A stretch of DNA of 64,000 nucleotides from Eutreptiella sp. 'Long Island Sound 2002'. Taxonomy: Eukaryota; Euglenozoa; Euglenophyceae; Eutreptiales; Eutreptiaceae. The translations under genes were made by a program, and so were the position numbers. The stretch covers positions 5,037,753-5,101,752 of the forward strand of contig OZ038395.1 of NCBI GenBank assembly GCA_964036045.1, given 5' to 3'. This document shows, piece by piece, positions 33,371 through 45,291 of this stretch (position 1 is the first letter of the stretch; each line of letters begins with the position of its first letter). Under the pieces are notes generated by a model. The model saw nothing but the letters and a program-made list of their open reading frames with translations, was not told the origin of the DNA and ran no database searches.

Positions 33371-35434
33371 CTTCTTGGGGACGACGAAGCACGGAGAGGC
33401 CCACTCGGAGTGGCACGGCTCAAGCCAGCCTCTCTGGATGAAGTCACGGAGGATCTTCTCCATGGCCTCTTTCCTCTCGCCCCTCAGGGCAAACTCCCGG
33501 TGTCGATACACACGGGGGTCCTGCTTCAGTCGTATCTTGGCCTCGCCATACGGTCCACGCACCGGTGGGGGAAACACAGGCTTACCGCTGAAGAAAGTAT
33601 CACCATACTTCCGCTTCAGCCTGGCCCTCAATGCCTGGATCTTGGGGCAGTCATCGGACTCCGCCTTGGCTTTTCCGGGCACTTGAACCACGGAGCTTAC
33701 TTGAGGGGTAGCGACCCCGCTCGCTTTCGGCTCAGGCGGTCTTCCCAGGTGGCCCAAAGGGCCATCTCTGGTCTTGCCTCGGAATAGATCGCCGTAGGTG
33801 GGTGGGTTACCCCCGATTGGCTCGTCCTGGCTGGATAGGTGGTCCAGCACCCTCTGCACGAAGGTGTTCCCGTCATAGGAACCAGAGACGATCGAGTCCA
33901 CTTCCCACCAGGCTCTGTCCTGGCCCTTGCCCTCACGCTGGTTTCCCCAGTCGTGAAAGGGCTGATCCATATACCCCTGAACCAGATCCCACTCCTCTTC
34001 AGTGAGGGGGTCTTCCGAATCCGATTCTTCGATGTCAACAGGGGGAACCGCAAAGCATTGCCGCCATGGCTCTGCTATGATGCGGTTAACACACACGAAG
34101 TCCGTGGTGTCGGCCTGATCAAGGCCCCCATCCACATAGTGGAATTCTGTTGGCCATCTCTGGGGTGGCATGGGCTGTCCCTTAGCGTCCTGATAGACAC
34201 TCTCTCCAGCCGGTAGGACGACCTTGTTTAAGGTCATGTTGGTCAATGAGGCTACCCAATGTCGGGTACTTTCCTCCTCGGTGCATCCCATAGGAACAAC
34301 CAGCACTGCCTTGGAGCGGTCCTTGCGAATCTTCGCTATCGCTCTTGGAATGTCCCAGCGGGGGCAATGGATCCACATCAATCCTTGATGCGGACCCCAG
34401 TGCTTCTTCCACGCGGAGTCCTGTGCGCTCCAGTACTTCTCACACACCCGCAGATGGGCGGAGGTTCCTGAAGAGAACGCATCCAGGGCCAGATCCGAAG
34501 CTCCCAGGTCCGCGACCACTCGGTTCGCCACTTCGGGCCTTACGCCGTACTCCTGGTTTGCTGGCCCAGTGGGCTCAGTGTCCAGCGCGGCCACTTCGAG
34601 CTGATTGCGTTCGGGGTGGATCCATTGGCATTCCACATGGTGCTCAGGTGACGAAAGCCACGAGAGTTGGTCGTCCTGGTACAGGGTCATGGAGGCCTGG
34701 GCCGGGAGGACGCCGGAGTCCGTCTCCATCATGAAGTCGTACCCGACGATCATGTCCCAGTCCATCTCGGCCTCATAGAAGCTACCGTTCAGGAGGATTT
34801 CCTTGCCGAGGTCTGGGCGGCTCAGCTCACGATGGTTCACGAACTGCAGCCCAATGGCCGCTTCTTTCGTGCCTCCCACCATGTACTGGCCGTTCGCCAC
34901 CTTCAGCCTGACAGGCTTCCGACTGTCGGTCAGACACTCTGGTGGAAGTAGGCCAGCCTTGACCAAGCTGACTTGAGCTCCCGTGTCGACCAACACGTCG
35001 AAAACCTTTTCCACTTCCCCGCATAGGGCACGGACCTTAAGATGCAACTGCCGCTCGCGACAGACACGGCGCACGGCGTGCAAACTCAGGATCTCCGGCC
35101 GTTCCAGAAGCTCAACAAGCGACTGGTGCAGGTCGTGGACAATGGGCTCAGGCTGCCCATCTGCAGCATCCAGCTGCGGTCCGGGTGATCCTCCGATACT
35201 CTCGGATAGATCCTGTAGTACATCAAACACATTCTTGGTCGCGAAGGACGGACGGGTGCAAGGGTTCGTGCCTTCACTTGCCCTCACCCCGCCTCCGCGA
35301 CTGGGCGCCGGACCGGGCCTTCCGCCCGCGGCAGTCCCCTTGTGCTTATCGACTCCCGACTGGGATGGATCGGCGCTTCCCACGTCACCATCCTGCGACC
35401 GCCCTAGCTGGGGCCCTTGGCTGCAGGGGCTCCG
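33359..35434 (-). CDS. Element C pol, part 1: protease, methyltransferase-like domain, RT N-terminus
   Basis: This frame is continuous with gag except for one TAG (35435-35437) and has no ATG near its start, so it is probably made by readthrough. From the GTG at 35383: retropepsin DTGA at 133-136 (VLVDTGAQVSLV), then a ~110-residue segment (about 284-395) with LALDAFSSGTSAHL, MWIHCPRWDIPRAI and KAVLVVPMG. That segment resembles the phage-type DNA N6-adenine methyltransferase/DIRS 'MT' domain, but with the NPPF-like motif altered to CPRW, so it is probably catalytically dead. RT then begins (WASPCFVVPKK) and the frame stops at 33359. This order, PR-MT-RT, is not the textbook Ty3 order. Confidence 0.87.
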   Translation of the reverse strand, partial: RSPCSQGPQLGRSQDGDVGSADPSQSGVDKHKGTAAGGRPGPAPSRGGGVRASEGTNPCTRPSFATKNVFDVLQDLSESIGGSPGPQLDAADGQPEPIVHDLHQSLVELLERPEILSLHAVRRVCRERQLHLKVRALCGEVEKVFDVLVDTGAQVSLVKAGLLPPECLTDSRKPVRLKVANGQYMVGGTKEAAIGLQFVNHRELSRPDLGKEILLNGSFYEAEMDWDMIVGYDFMMETDSGVLPAQASMTLYQDDQLSWLSSPEHHVECQWIHPERNQLEVAALDTEPTGPANQEYGVRPEVANRVVADLGASDLALDAFSSGTSAHLRVCEKYWSAQDSAWKKHWGPHQGLMWIHCPRWDIPRAIAKIRKDRSKAVLVVPMGCTEEESTRHWVASLTNMTLNKVVLPAGESVYQDAKGQPMPPQRWPTEFHYVDGGLDQADTTDFVCVNRIIAEPWRQCFAVPPVDIEESDSEDPLTEEEWDLVQGYMDQPFHDWGNQREGKGQDRAWWEVDSIVSGSYDGNTFVQRVLDHLSSQDEPIGGNPPTYGDLFRGKTRDGPLGHLGRPPEPKASGVATPQVSSVVQVPGKAKAESDDCPKIQALRARLKRKYGDTFFSGKPVFPPPVRGPYGEAKIRLKQDPRVYRHREFALRGERKEAMEKILRDFIQRGWLEPCHSEWASPCFVVPKKVFR

Positions 35435-38400
35435 CTAGGGGGCGTCGGTTGTGGAAGAGGGGGTGTTCTCCTCGGCCTCAACGTCGTTGATGCCCTTCTT
35501 CCTTCCCCCTTTCTTACCCTTGTTCTTGTCCTTGTCCTTGTTCTGGTCATTCTGGTTGTTCTCCTTGTTCTTGTTATCCGACCTGGGGACCCAGTTCCGC
35601 TTGATCTCCTGGATCTCCTTGGCCAACTCGGTTCCCACCGACGACATCAGCTTGGCCAGCTCGTCCTTGTCCACCTCCATCTTGGCTTCCCGGATACCCG
35701 CGGGCGCCCGCTTCTTCGACCCGTGCGCCTTCTTGTAAGCCTCCGTGTCGGCCTTGTGGACGGGGCATGTTCGGTGGTCATGGTTGAAGCCTTTCTTCCT
35801 CCCATAACACACGAAACAGCCCTGAGGGTGAGCTCGTATGAACTCCCCAAAGGACAGCGGAGGGTCGCCAATGCGGCGAGGGTCCCTCTTCTCCTTCTTC
35901 CTCCAACCCTGCTGCAGGGGCTTCCAGTTTCCCGGTTTGCTCCCCGCGCTCAGGTTGTTGGCCACGAAGGCACAAACGGCCACCTCGGCGGGCTCATCGT
36001 CGTCGTCATCGTCGACGAGAGTCTCATCGCCGCCGGCTCCCGCTGGATCCATGGCAGATTCCCCGCCAGGTCCCTCGCCAACGTAGTTGACGTCGCGGTC
36101 GCCGGGCCTCAACCCGCGGGTGTGGTGGAGGTTTCGGTACTCCTTGAGTACTTCCTCGCCAACCCACTCCAGGATCTCGTCGCAGGTCATCCGCGCCGGG
36201 ATGGGCTGCAGACGGATGGTCTGGCCGCTCAACTCACAGTCGTCAAGGCGCCACATCGCGGTCTTCTCGCGATCGCCCGAGACGGTGATGAGAAGAGCGT
36301 TCCGCAGGGAGTGCCGTTTGACATCCCGGGCCACGTTCTTCTTCGCCCAAGACACCACGTTCGTATGATACTCCTTGGGGAGCATCATCTTGACCGTGTG
36401 GTTGGACTTGGCCCGCTTGGATTCCTCCTTGGTGACCCTTTTGATCCATGCTTCCGGCAGCATGGAGAGCAGGCGAGCCTGCTCGTCACCCTCGTTCCAA
36501 TCCTCCACATTGCGGCGGAAGAGGGTGTATTTCCCTCGGAAGTCACGCCAGTCCCGTAGGCGGATCTCCCGTCCATCATGCTCAAGCTTGATGGACTTCC
36601 AGCGCTTGGCAGCCACCTGCGGAGCGTCCACCCGCTCCTGCTCGTTGAGCCACTTCTTGGCGTCCTTGAGGGTCTTGATTTTCCCCTCCTTGGTCGCCAC
36701 GAAGTATAGCTCGCCGAGCACTTCCGGCAGGCGGTACCTGAACCGTTTGAAGACATATCTCTCTGCGTCCGCGGGAGGTAGGTCTTCAGTGACGGTCAGC
36801 CCCCAATCGTCCAGCTTCTCCAAGAAGCGGTCGAGGTTGAGGGGGTTGCCATCGTACATGGGGGGCTTGATGTCCTTCAAGTCTTCCCACACGGCGGCGT
36901 CCGCGGCCTTAGAGACCATGAACGCCGGCCGCGAGGTCGACCGAGGTTCCCATCGGCCTCGCCCACGGACTCCCACGGCCGCCACGTCCATCTCCTCCAT
37001 GGAGTCCCTGTGGCTACGCCGCGGTTCCTCCACGTACGCTGAACCAAAATGTTCACGCCGTACTGCATCCATGTACGCATCCTCATCACGGCGCCGGCGG
37101 CTGCGTTCAGCGGCCTCCCGTCGTACACCACGCGGCGGGCTGATGTCGAACTCCTCCAGGTCCAGGTCCAGGTCCAGGTCCTCACCTTCGCCGACATCCC
37201 ACTCCACGTCTCCTCTGGGGACCTCATCCCTGAGTCCACCATAACGTCCTCCAGCCCTGGGGATTGGCGCCGGGGCTGGTGCCGGGCGTCGGGGGCGTAC
37301 AGGCGTCCGCGGGGGGGCACGGCGGTTGTGGTAGTCCGCGCTGAGCCACTCATCGCGCCATTCCTCACTGCCACTGCCGGGCGGCACGCGCTCGTTGCGG
37401 TGGCCCGCGCTGTGGTGAGAGGGGGCGGTGAGAGAGGGGGCACTGGCGCTGGGGCGACTCCTGGGGGCTCCGCCGGGGGCGTGGGGTCTGCCTGGACCCG
37501 GTCCGGGTCCCCAGCCGTCGTCCGACGAGCCAGACTCCAGGGGTGGGTGGTCGCTGCCGACTCTCCCACGGGCTTCCAGCGCATCCAGCCTCTCCTGCAG
37601 GCCGCTGACGACGTTGGTCAGCGACTTGGTCTCGGCCCTGGCGATGTCCAGGTCCTTCTGCGCGCGCGCGGCGACCCCGGAGATGCGAGCCATCTCGACC
37701 TTGCCCGTGTCTACCTCGCACTCGAGGGCAAAAACCCTCCTGCGGAGGTAGACAATCCACCGCCAGGTGGTATCCGGGTCGCCGTTCCCTGGTGGGTCGT
37801 CGGGGTCCCCAGGGGGTCATCCAGGAGGGCCTCCGCCGGGTCCGCCCGGTCCAGGGGGTCCTCCCCCGCCCGGTGGTCCGCCTCCAGGGGGTCCACTTGG
37901 TGGGCGTCCTCCAGGGGGTCCTGATGGTCCTCCGCCAGGGGGTCCCGGTAGGTCTCCGCCGGGTCGCCTCGGTGGGTCCGAGGATGGGCGCTTCCTCGTG
38001 ATGCCGAACTCCATGTCGTCATCCTCGTCCATGTCGCCCCACCTGGGCGTCTCGGTCACGGAGGACTCCGAGCTCCGGTAGGGAGGAGGGAGATCCTCAT
38101 CCTCACCTTCCGGTTCCATGGGAACGTCTCCGCCGCCTCCGCCCGTCCAAGCCACCACTTGGCGATGTCGACGGCCTCGTTCATCCCCGTCACTGGCGGT
38201 GAAGAAGGGGTCACTGTCGTGGGGGTGCCCACCCGCTGGCCTCCGTGGCCTCTCGGGGGTCTTCCCCTTGCCCTTCCTCCGTCGACGGGCGGTGGTGCCA
38301 CCGCTCCCACTGCTGCCCGTGTCGGCCTCATCCAGCGCCATCCTGGAGGAGGCGTCCCCTTCGAAAAGCTTTCGAAGGGTCTCCACTGGTGATGCTCCCG

Positions 38401-39763
38401 GGGGAGTCTCACGGCGGAGTTTGGCCTCTGCCTCCTCCATTGCGGCGGCGGTGGCTGCGGCAGCTCGCGCCTCGGCTTCCTCCCGAGCACGAGCCGCCTC
38501 GGCTTCCCGGGCCTGCAGCAGCCGCGCCTTCTGCGCTTCCAACGCTGCCAGCTCCGCCTCCGTCTTGGCCTTCTCCTCAGCGACCTTCCGTCGCGCGGCC
38601 TCGATGGCTTCCTTCTTGGCGGCGTCCTCCTGGGCCTTAGCCGTCGCTTCGGCGTGGGCCCTTTCCTCCGCCTCCTTCTTTGCCCTCTCTTGGGCAAGCG
38701 CCTCTTCCAGCGCCTTCACCTCGGCCTCCTTGCAGGCAATGGCCTCCTGCGTCAGGCGGGCTTCCTCGTCGGCTGCCGCCAACTCACCGTTGACCTGGGC
38801 AGTCGCTGCCCCATGGGCGGCTACGGCCGTGAGTCCGGCCGCAATGGCCGCCATGGACTGGGTGTGGATGGCCATGCCATGCGCCCACTCCGCAGCCTCC
38901 TCCTGGGCGATGCCGGCGGCGCTCTCCACGGCAGCGCTGTACTGCCTGGCCCGTTGCCGGGCAACCCGACGGTTGCAGGGCACCCCACAGGCGCGCTCAC
39001 AGGCGCGCGCCACGTCCCTTTCGGGAGCGACGCTGCTGCTGGAGCTGGCCTGGTCAGCCGGCATCCTCCCGCGGTGGGCCGACTCCACGTCGCTGCTGGG
39101 GCCTGCTGGGGCCTGCCGGGCCCTCAGGAGCAGCGGACGGGGCTTGGCCTGGGTCTGCTTGGCGACCTGGATGTAGTCGCCAAGGGTGGTGGAGCCGGGG
39201 TGGTGACCACCATTGGGCCGTTGGGGACTGGGGGCTGGGGTTCCGCCCTTGGCGCCTTGGGCAGCTTCGGCGGCCAGGGACTCCTGGTACTCCCGCCACT
39301 TCCGGTCCCGCTTCTTGTCCCCGGCGGACCGCTTCTCCGTCGCCGGAGACGCGCTGCTGCTGCCCTGCAGCCTGCGCTCGCTCCCCGGTTCGGGGAACTT
39401 CTTCTCGATCACGTCCCACAAGGAGACGTTGATCGAGGCGCCCGACGGGTAGGCGTTGGGGTCCTCGTCCTCCTCAATCCCGTCGGGGCGCAGCCCTTCG
39501 CCGGGCCTGTCTGGCCGGGTCCACGTCCTCCAGCGCCTCTGCTGGTGGCGGTACTCGTACCCTTCCGCCCGCAGCCAGTCCTCCACGGCTTGCAGGCGGT
39601 CGGGGGCGATGTCCGTGCGGAGCTCGAAGCTCCTGGGCATGCCGCCTTCGCACTGGGGGTGGCTGTGGCGGTAGTGCTGGTCCCAAACCAACCCACGCAG
39701 CAGGCGTGCTGCATGGGGGTGGGGCCGCGGCCACGTCCTGCCCGCTTCCTGCCAATTCACCAT
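35435..39763 (-). CDS. Element C gag, 1,442 codons, one internal TGA
   Basis: The start is ATG at 39763 (MVNWQEAGRTW), 42 nt after an in-frame GTG; the stop is TAG 35437-35435. A single TGA at 37817-37819 interrupts a Gly/Pro-rich run (GGPGGGPPG | PPGDPDDPPG), clearly one gene. Regions in order: an N-terminal domain with Trp-rich helices; a long Ala/Glu-rich coiled coil (~residues 300-470, EEALAQERAKKEAEERAHAEA…); a basic patch (TTARRRRKGKGK); a collagen-like Gly/Pro tract; an Arg-rich middle; a capsid-like domain (PPMYDGNPLNLDRFLEKLDDWGL); a knuckle-like CFVCYGRKKGFNHDHRTC; and a Lys/Asn-rich tail (NKNKENNQNDQNKDKDK). Gag of this class is usually 300-500 residues, so this is about three times longer than usual. 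Confidence 0.88.
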
Positions 39764-40221
39764 GGCAGCGGGGGCGTAGATGGTCTTGAAGTCCTGGATG
39801 TGCACTCGTTCAACTCAACGAACTGGTTGTGGTTGTTGAGGAGGGTGCTGCAGCACTGGATTGGAAGTGCGGCTGGTGCTGGTCAGCCGGTGGTTGTGGA
39901 GGTGGTTGACGCGGCCTTGCTGGTCGGCCGATGGGACTCCGGGTCGGCCGATGGGGCTGATGCAGGAGTCCTGGTCTGTGCACCTCTTCCACGGCTGCTG
40001 CGCGGTCAGGGCGGTGCTCTGGACGGCGCTGCGGGCTCCGTGACGAACTCGGCGCTGTCGCTGAGTGGCGCTGCGAGCCGCTGCGCTGCGCTGCGAGACG
40101 CTGCGCTGCGCTGCGAGCTGCGAGCTGCGAGCTGCGCCGCGCTGCTGCGACGCGCTGCTCGGGGTTGGTGGCCCCGAGTGGCACGCGAGGGTTGGGTAAC
40201 CCCGCGGCGGTGAAACGCTTT
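39764..40221 (-). other. Element C leader between 5' LTR and gag
   Basis: 458 bp with GCTGCGAGCTGCGAGCTGCG-type short tandem runs (40080-40150). The element strand just inside the LTR reads AAGCGTTTCACCGCCGCGG; this should be the primer-binding site, but I cannot match it to a tRNA. Confidence 0.6.
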
Positions 40222-43167
40222 TGACGCGTTCCCGTGGGGGGCCGGCCACGGGACGCTGCGGTGACACGCACAGGTGAGCAGGCAGGCAAGGCACTACGCT
40301 CACAAGGGCATCAATACGCTCGTGTCATGTGACAAAGCGTTTCAGAATCCTTGCCACTCTGCAAAGAGGGAACAAAAGTATATACAACAACACATCAGGA
40401 TATGTACACATGGGGTTAAGACTGGACTGGGGTAAGGGCATCAAGGAACAATAGACACTCAGTCCCAACTCATATCCCAATCCCAGGTCCAACCCTCTCA
40501 GTGGCTGGTAGGGGCGGGGGCTCAAACACAACCCATGCCCTGCTCAGTCCGGACCCTGAAACCCTGCCAATGGGGGAGGTGTCCCGCCTAGCCACAGGCG
40601 AGTTCCTGGGTACCAAGGAGCTCCAAGGCCAACCAACAGTGGCTCCCTATGCTCCCTTAACGGCAGGTCCCAACTCCTCTCTGAGCCAGAGATATGGCCC
40701 CGCCATTATCACCCAGGAGTTGGTAGCTGAAAATGGGCTGTTTCAGCCCAAACTGAAATTAACTCAAAAATCCCCAAAATTGACCTCTCGTCCGGACCCG
40801 CCAGAGGTAGGGACGAGGCAACTGACCCTATGCCCTTCGAGTACGAACTCTCTGGAGCCCTCACCCAACCTGGTTCCCTCTGAGGTTCCGGCATCAGGGC
40901 AACACGGATGAGTCAAGTGGGGTCATGATGCCAAAATCACCAAAATTGGCGTCATTCCCACGCGTGGCTCGCCCGGCCAAAGTAAGGCCAATGGCTCACA
41001 GGGTAGGAGGCAGGACCTAGGACTTATATCTGAGTGTACAACTTGGATTTAGGTCCGGGCTCCCTATGGGCTTAGAGAAATGGGGCCGCCAATTGACCAC
41101 ACGGAAGGGGGAAATTGGGGTCCCAAAATTGGGTCATTTTGGCTGCTTGAAATGAGCCAAAATTCGGTGTGCTCCCAATAGTATATCTCCACGCCGGCTT
41201 GGAGATCGGATCCGCCATTCCATACGTGATCCACCGGGAGTCCAATGAAGACTCCCATGACCTTGGCTCTCAAAGATCTCCATGCCACTTGGCGTGGTGA
41301 CGATCCCAATTGGGTCCACAAATGTCAAAATTGCAAAATTGCCCACACTCACTTTGGGCTAGCGCCTTAACGAAGGTGGCTCCGCTTCGCCCACGTGGTG
41401 TGTGGACCATGGGGACGATTACCCATAACACCCATGTCATATATGGTCCATTGGTCCATGCGTCCGGCGTGCACGAGGGTTAGAACATGGTGCACGGCGG
41501 GCAGCGAAAGTGGAAAATTGCTCAAAATGGCCAAAAATGCGCACACTCATGGTTGGGGCAAATGAGGCACATGCCCGACTCGGACCGGAGTGTGCCATAG
41601 GATCGGTATCAAGTCATATTGGTCCAACATATCTTTTGGGCGTCGCCCAACTCCTCCGATATTGGGAATGGCAGGGTCGCCAAGTGAGCCCATGATTTGG
41701 GATAGTCCCAAATCGCCAACATGGCGGCCACGGTATGCCAAGCCTAAGAGTTGTTATTCGCCGGGTCCAAGATATGTTCGGCACCGAAGTATGTACCCTC
41801 ATATCATACTCGGGTCATGATGTCAATTGAGCGCAACGTTGAGATACACGGTCGCCACTTGACATCATGACGGGCCAAAAATGGCAAAATTGGCACAAGC
41901 ACACACAAAAGTGCCTTGAAAGGTGCATAATTATATTATAATATCTTCGGCTTGGATCGTGCAATCACTTAATCCTTCTAAACACAATGACTTGACACCA
42001 ATGACCTTTGATCCCACATATGTGCTCCACTTGGGGCGCCTTGAAAGGTTACGAGCGCTACTTCCCAAGTGGGCACATGAAAATATGGAAAATTGCAAAA
42101 TACACCCCTTGCTCCCAACGCATCGCTTCGGGTTCACCACACAAGCTTCCCTTCACGAAGGTTAGGCTTGCAATTGACCGTAGGGAGTATGGAGAAGGGG
42201 CTTGCACAATATGAGGTCCATTGGCGGGTTCGACTTGGAGCAATGGACCCGCCAAATGGGCACGCAACACAACACATGGCACATACCACATATTGCCCAA
42301 AAAGGTGGCTCCCACCACGATATGTCATGCCCCTCCAAGGGCATAACTTTGTGTCAATCGCTCATAGGAACTCAAGGAGAGTTCCTATGCAACACCAACA
42401 CTTGCGCGCTACACTCAAAAGTTATCTTAACGCACGCAATGTCATGGCCAAAGAGTCCTAACGCAAACTCTACCCTTTTGACCATGATCCATTACACTAG
42501 CGCGCACGTGTGGAGACGCAAGGCATATTATGCTTCCTAAATTACGTCGGGAGTATTGTGAATACATCCCACGTTTCCTTATCGTAATTCCTCGCAAGCA
42601 ACACGAGATATGACCTTCACAAGTGCCCTCACGAATCAACATTGTTTTGCCCATATCTTTAAGACAAATGGAGGGCAAGAGAAAAGGAAAGTTGATTCGT
42701 GCATAGGGAAGCAGGTACGTCCACTCGAAAGAGGTCAAATCAAGTGCGGGGATGTCGAAGTCGAAAATCCGATTTCGACATCCTGAAAAATTCGGATTAA
42801 GGTTGCGAGTATTAATTATGAAAATTGCGGATGCATCAATGCAGTTCCTGGCGACTTTGGAGCCTTCGTCGCGGATAGCGTTAAAATTTCCATTAATTAC
42901 AGTTAAACTGGCGGTTACGGTAAAGTCGCGAACCAACCGCCAGCAGTCAAAACCGTGAGTATCAGAACGGAAGCGTAAAAATTGACGGAAACAATATGAA
43001 AATAAAACCCTGTTGATTCCTGATATTCTGGTACACAAATCTCCGCTGGCGGTGCATCGGTTGCCGATGCGGGGCTTCACGGCACGGAACACGCCGTACA
43101 TGGGGTTAGTGGACCGGAGACCGGTTGTATGCCGTAACCTGGCCATGGGGTTCTGGGTACCGCTTCA
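40222..43167 (-). repeat. Element C 5' LTR
   Basis: 2,946 bp, aligned end to end with 25989-28934. The differences are almost all single substitutions (for example near 40480-40500, 40609-40633 and 41246-41264), consistent with a recent insertion. Confidence 0.93.
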
Positions 43168-44509
43168 TTATACGGGTCTCTGACAGAGAAATAATATGCC
43201 GTCTGAAAGCAGCCCTATCAAGCAAGCAACCTTAAGGAACTCTGCCCGTTCTCTTATAGAACATAGGCCAGAACCCCTGGGTACCCTAAACAAGGGTCAT
43301 ACCGAGCGCACTTTGCATGGCCTACCCTTTAATGGGTCACATGCATGCACGAGTATGCACGAGTGGGACGGTCTCCTATTTTTAACAATCCATTCACACT
43401 GAATCCATACCCCTCTGTGTCTCAATCAGTGACCCAACCAGGGGGTGGCCCCTCTTGGGCTTACTCACCTTACCTACCGCTAGAGAATGCGAACAGAGGA
43501 GAGCGAGAAAACGGAACACAAACAAAGCAAAGCGTGTATGCACTCGTGTGTATGTTCTAGTCAGTGCAACAGAAAAAGGGAGGTTGGTGTGTAATAGCAA
43601 TTATCACGGTTGCCCCGCATTGCATAGCAGGACAGGACCGGCACCCCCCCGTGACAACCACTCCCTAGCCGAAGGCCATATGTTTTGCCCTAATCTCACC
43701 TCTCATCATCTTGCAATCCGCTCATCAATCCCTCTACTCTATATTTGCCCTGGTAGACGGCTCGTCAACGGTAACACAAGACAAGCGATGTGTATGCTGC
43801 ATGCGAAGCAATAACAACCTGTATGTTTATACCTTGTTCTTTGAACTCTTATTGAATTTTTGAATTCTTGATTCTTAAATTTTCCTATAAGCATGGGTGG
43901 AATCTCTACGTTTATTATTTAATGTGTGTTTCGTCATTTTTGGACTATTACGTGACATACTGTTATAATCTTAATTTCTTTGGCTTTTCCGGCCGTGAAT
44001 TAGGATGTACCTCTGCGCGCCGCTTTTCTCTGCGTATGAATCCAGGTATTTCGAAATTCCTGTGATGAAATAAAAATGCGTAAAAATGTGTGTTTAATGC
44101 ACGTTGGGATTCTGGACAGGTGCGTACCCTCAAGAAAATTCAGGGCCGTCATTTGATGGATTTAGGTGTATCATCAATCGTTGCGCATGAAGCACGCCCT
44201 CATCACTTTCATCTTTTCTTTTCAGATATCCGTGAGTGATTACAGGGAAGTAGGCCGTGTTCTGCCCGAACCACTGCCTCAAGGACCACTGTTCAAAATT
44301 CCAAGACCCCATTCAGAGGCAAACAATTTTCACCCCGGCCCCTCGCCATAAGGACAGAACGGGTACAACCTGCAGGTACAACAGAGACTTAGACAGCGTG
44401 CCCTAACCGTATCCTGCGTTGGGTTTTGCGTTTTGCCACTCGGAGAGAGGGATGCATGATCACATGACTTTGCATGTCCATTCTTACCCCCTACCAAGCC
44501 ACAGAGAAA
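43168..44509 (+). other. Element B 3' region (part 2)
   Basis: Non-coding and collinear with D's 46690-45560 on the other strand, with shared blocks such as catggcctaccctttaat, cttacctaccgct and gccgtcatttga. It ends at ccaagccacagagaaa, where element D begins. Confidence 0.75.
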
Positions 44510-45291
44510 GTTTTATAGTGATTTCAACACTGTGTTTGTGCCTCTCCTGCTGCTTGCTGCTGGTGTAGGGTTTCCTGCTGCTTATTTTTGATGAGTAAAA
44601 TGTTTTATTTGCTGAAATACAACCAATCCAGGATAGCCCAAGCCAGAGATAAGCAAGTAGAAGAGAATCAGGATCAAAGCATGAAGGGCTGCAGTGTAAA
44701 CAGTGAAAGATGTTAGAATATTCACAGAAAATGCAACTCAGGACAAATCGGATTGTATATTCACAAAGATAGCTGAAATGTTTTGGAAAAAGAGTTGGAA
44801 AACTGCCCAATGGTCACTCAATCTCCATAGTGCCATCTCAGGAGATGTGCACTCTTTGTTTTGGGTCCCATATGTGCTGAGGTGGCAGGGCGTGTGGCGA
44901 TGAGGTCACTACCATGTCACATGGGATCTTCCTACTTAGCTAGGCTGACCGGGAATTGAACCCAGGACCTCTCAAAAAGAGGTGCCCAGCCCCCTAGGGT
45001 GCATACCACTAGGACAGCTAAGAATTCATGAGACAACATAGATAAATTCATAGGCTCTGCCCTGGATATGTCAGTTCTCAGTCGAATCAGGAAAAGATGA
45101 ATTGCCTCACATTGATAGGGGATTAAGGGGTCCACTCCATATCCTGATTTAGTGTTTGGTTCCATAGGTCAAAATGTGTTATCACCACTTTTGGTTGCGC
45201 CAATACTAAGATAGAAATGCCTGTGTGCTCAGTGCATCTCTAATACAACTAGAGTATGCCTCAAAGCATTGGAAAAGCACTTTTTCTTACT
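44510..45291 (-). repeat. Element D 3' LTR (family R)
   Basis: 782 bp. On the element strand it starts AGTAAGAAAAAGTG after the polypurine tract and ends CACTATAAAAC, without the usual TG...CA. It contains the tRNA-like segment at 44943-45018. The Pol II TATA position seen in B's copy (CTATAAAAG) reads CTATGGAGA here. Confidence 0.82.
44943..45018 (-). other. tRNA-like segment in the D 3' LTR
   Basis: Minus-strand reading: A-box-like TGTCCTAGTGG; a 5-bp stem ACCTC/GAGGT enclosing TTTTTGA, where positions 34-36 would be TTT (Lys-type); and T-arm CTGGG-TTCAATT-CCCGG with B-box GGGTTCAATTC. There is almost no variable loop and the acceptor pairing is weak. It runs in the same sense as the retroelement. 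Confidence 0.65.

Larger units (their letters stand above)
25989..43167 (-). mobile_element. Element C: 17.2-kb Ty3/gypsy chromovirus-like element, young, nested in B
   Basis: The terminal direct repeats are 25989-28934 and 40222-43167, both 2,946 bp and differing at roughly twenty-odd positions by eye (~99% identity). On the element strand the LTR starts TGAAGCGG and ends CGCGTCA (TG...CA). A polypurine tract (AAGGAGGGGGG) precedes the 3' LTR. The target site shows in B: …gtattat before and (a)ttatacg after, a 4-5 bp duplication. The order on the minus strand is gag, protease, methyltransferase-like domain, RT, RNase H, integrase, chromodomain. Defects are few: TGA in gag at 37817 and a 1-nt frameshift in RT near 33370. 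Confidence 0.93.

Noticed and set aside
33355-33375. Programmed ribosomal frameshift in element C RT
   Set aside because: It lies inside the RT fingers, without a slippery heptamer; a one-base indel or sequencing error fits better.
30463-33441. Plus-strand open frames over element C pol (for example 437 codons at 30463-31776)
   Set aside because: Antisense to fully recognisable RT, RNase H and integrase motifs.
37049-40213. Long plus-strand open frames (about 290-520 codons) across element C gag
   Set aside because: They are antisense shadows of a GC-rich, repetitive gag; the minus-strand frame has the zinc-knuckle, coiled-coil and capsid features and joins protease in frame.
43868-44065. 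Small ORF with hydrophobic stretch in B's 3' region
   Set aside because: Not conserved as protein in D's homologous region; only nucleotide similarity is kept.
44510-45291. Calling the 782-bp repeat a free-standing SINE or fold-back element because of its tRNA-like part and the inverted pair at 56-58 kb
   Set aside because: Two copies flank element D with a polypurine tract on one side and a primer-site candidate on the other, and B's 3' end shows the same tract plus repeat, so LTR is the simpler reading. The inverted pair is explained by D lying in B in opposite orientation.
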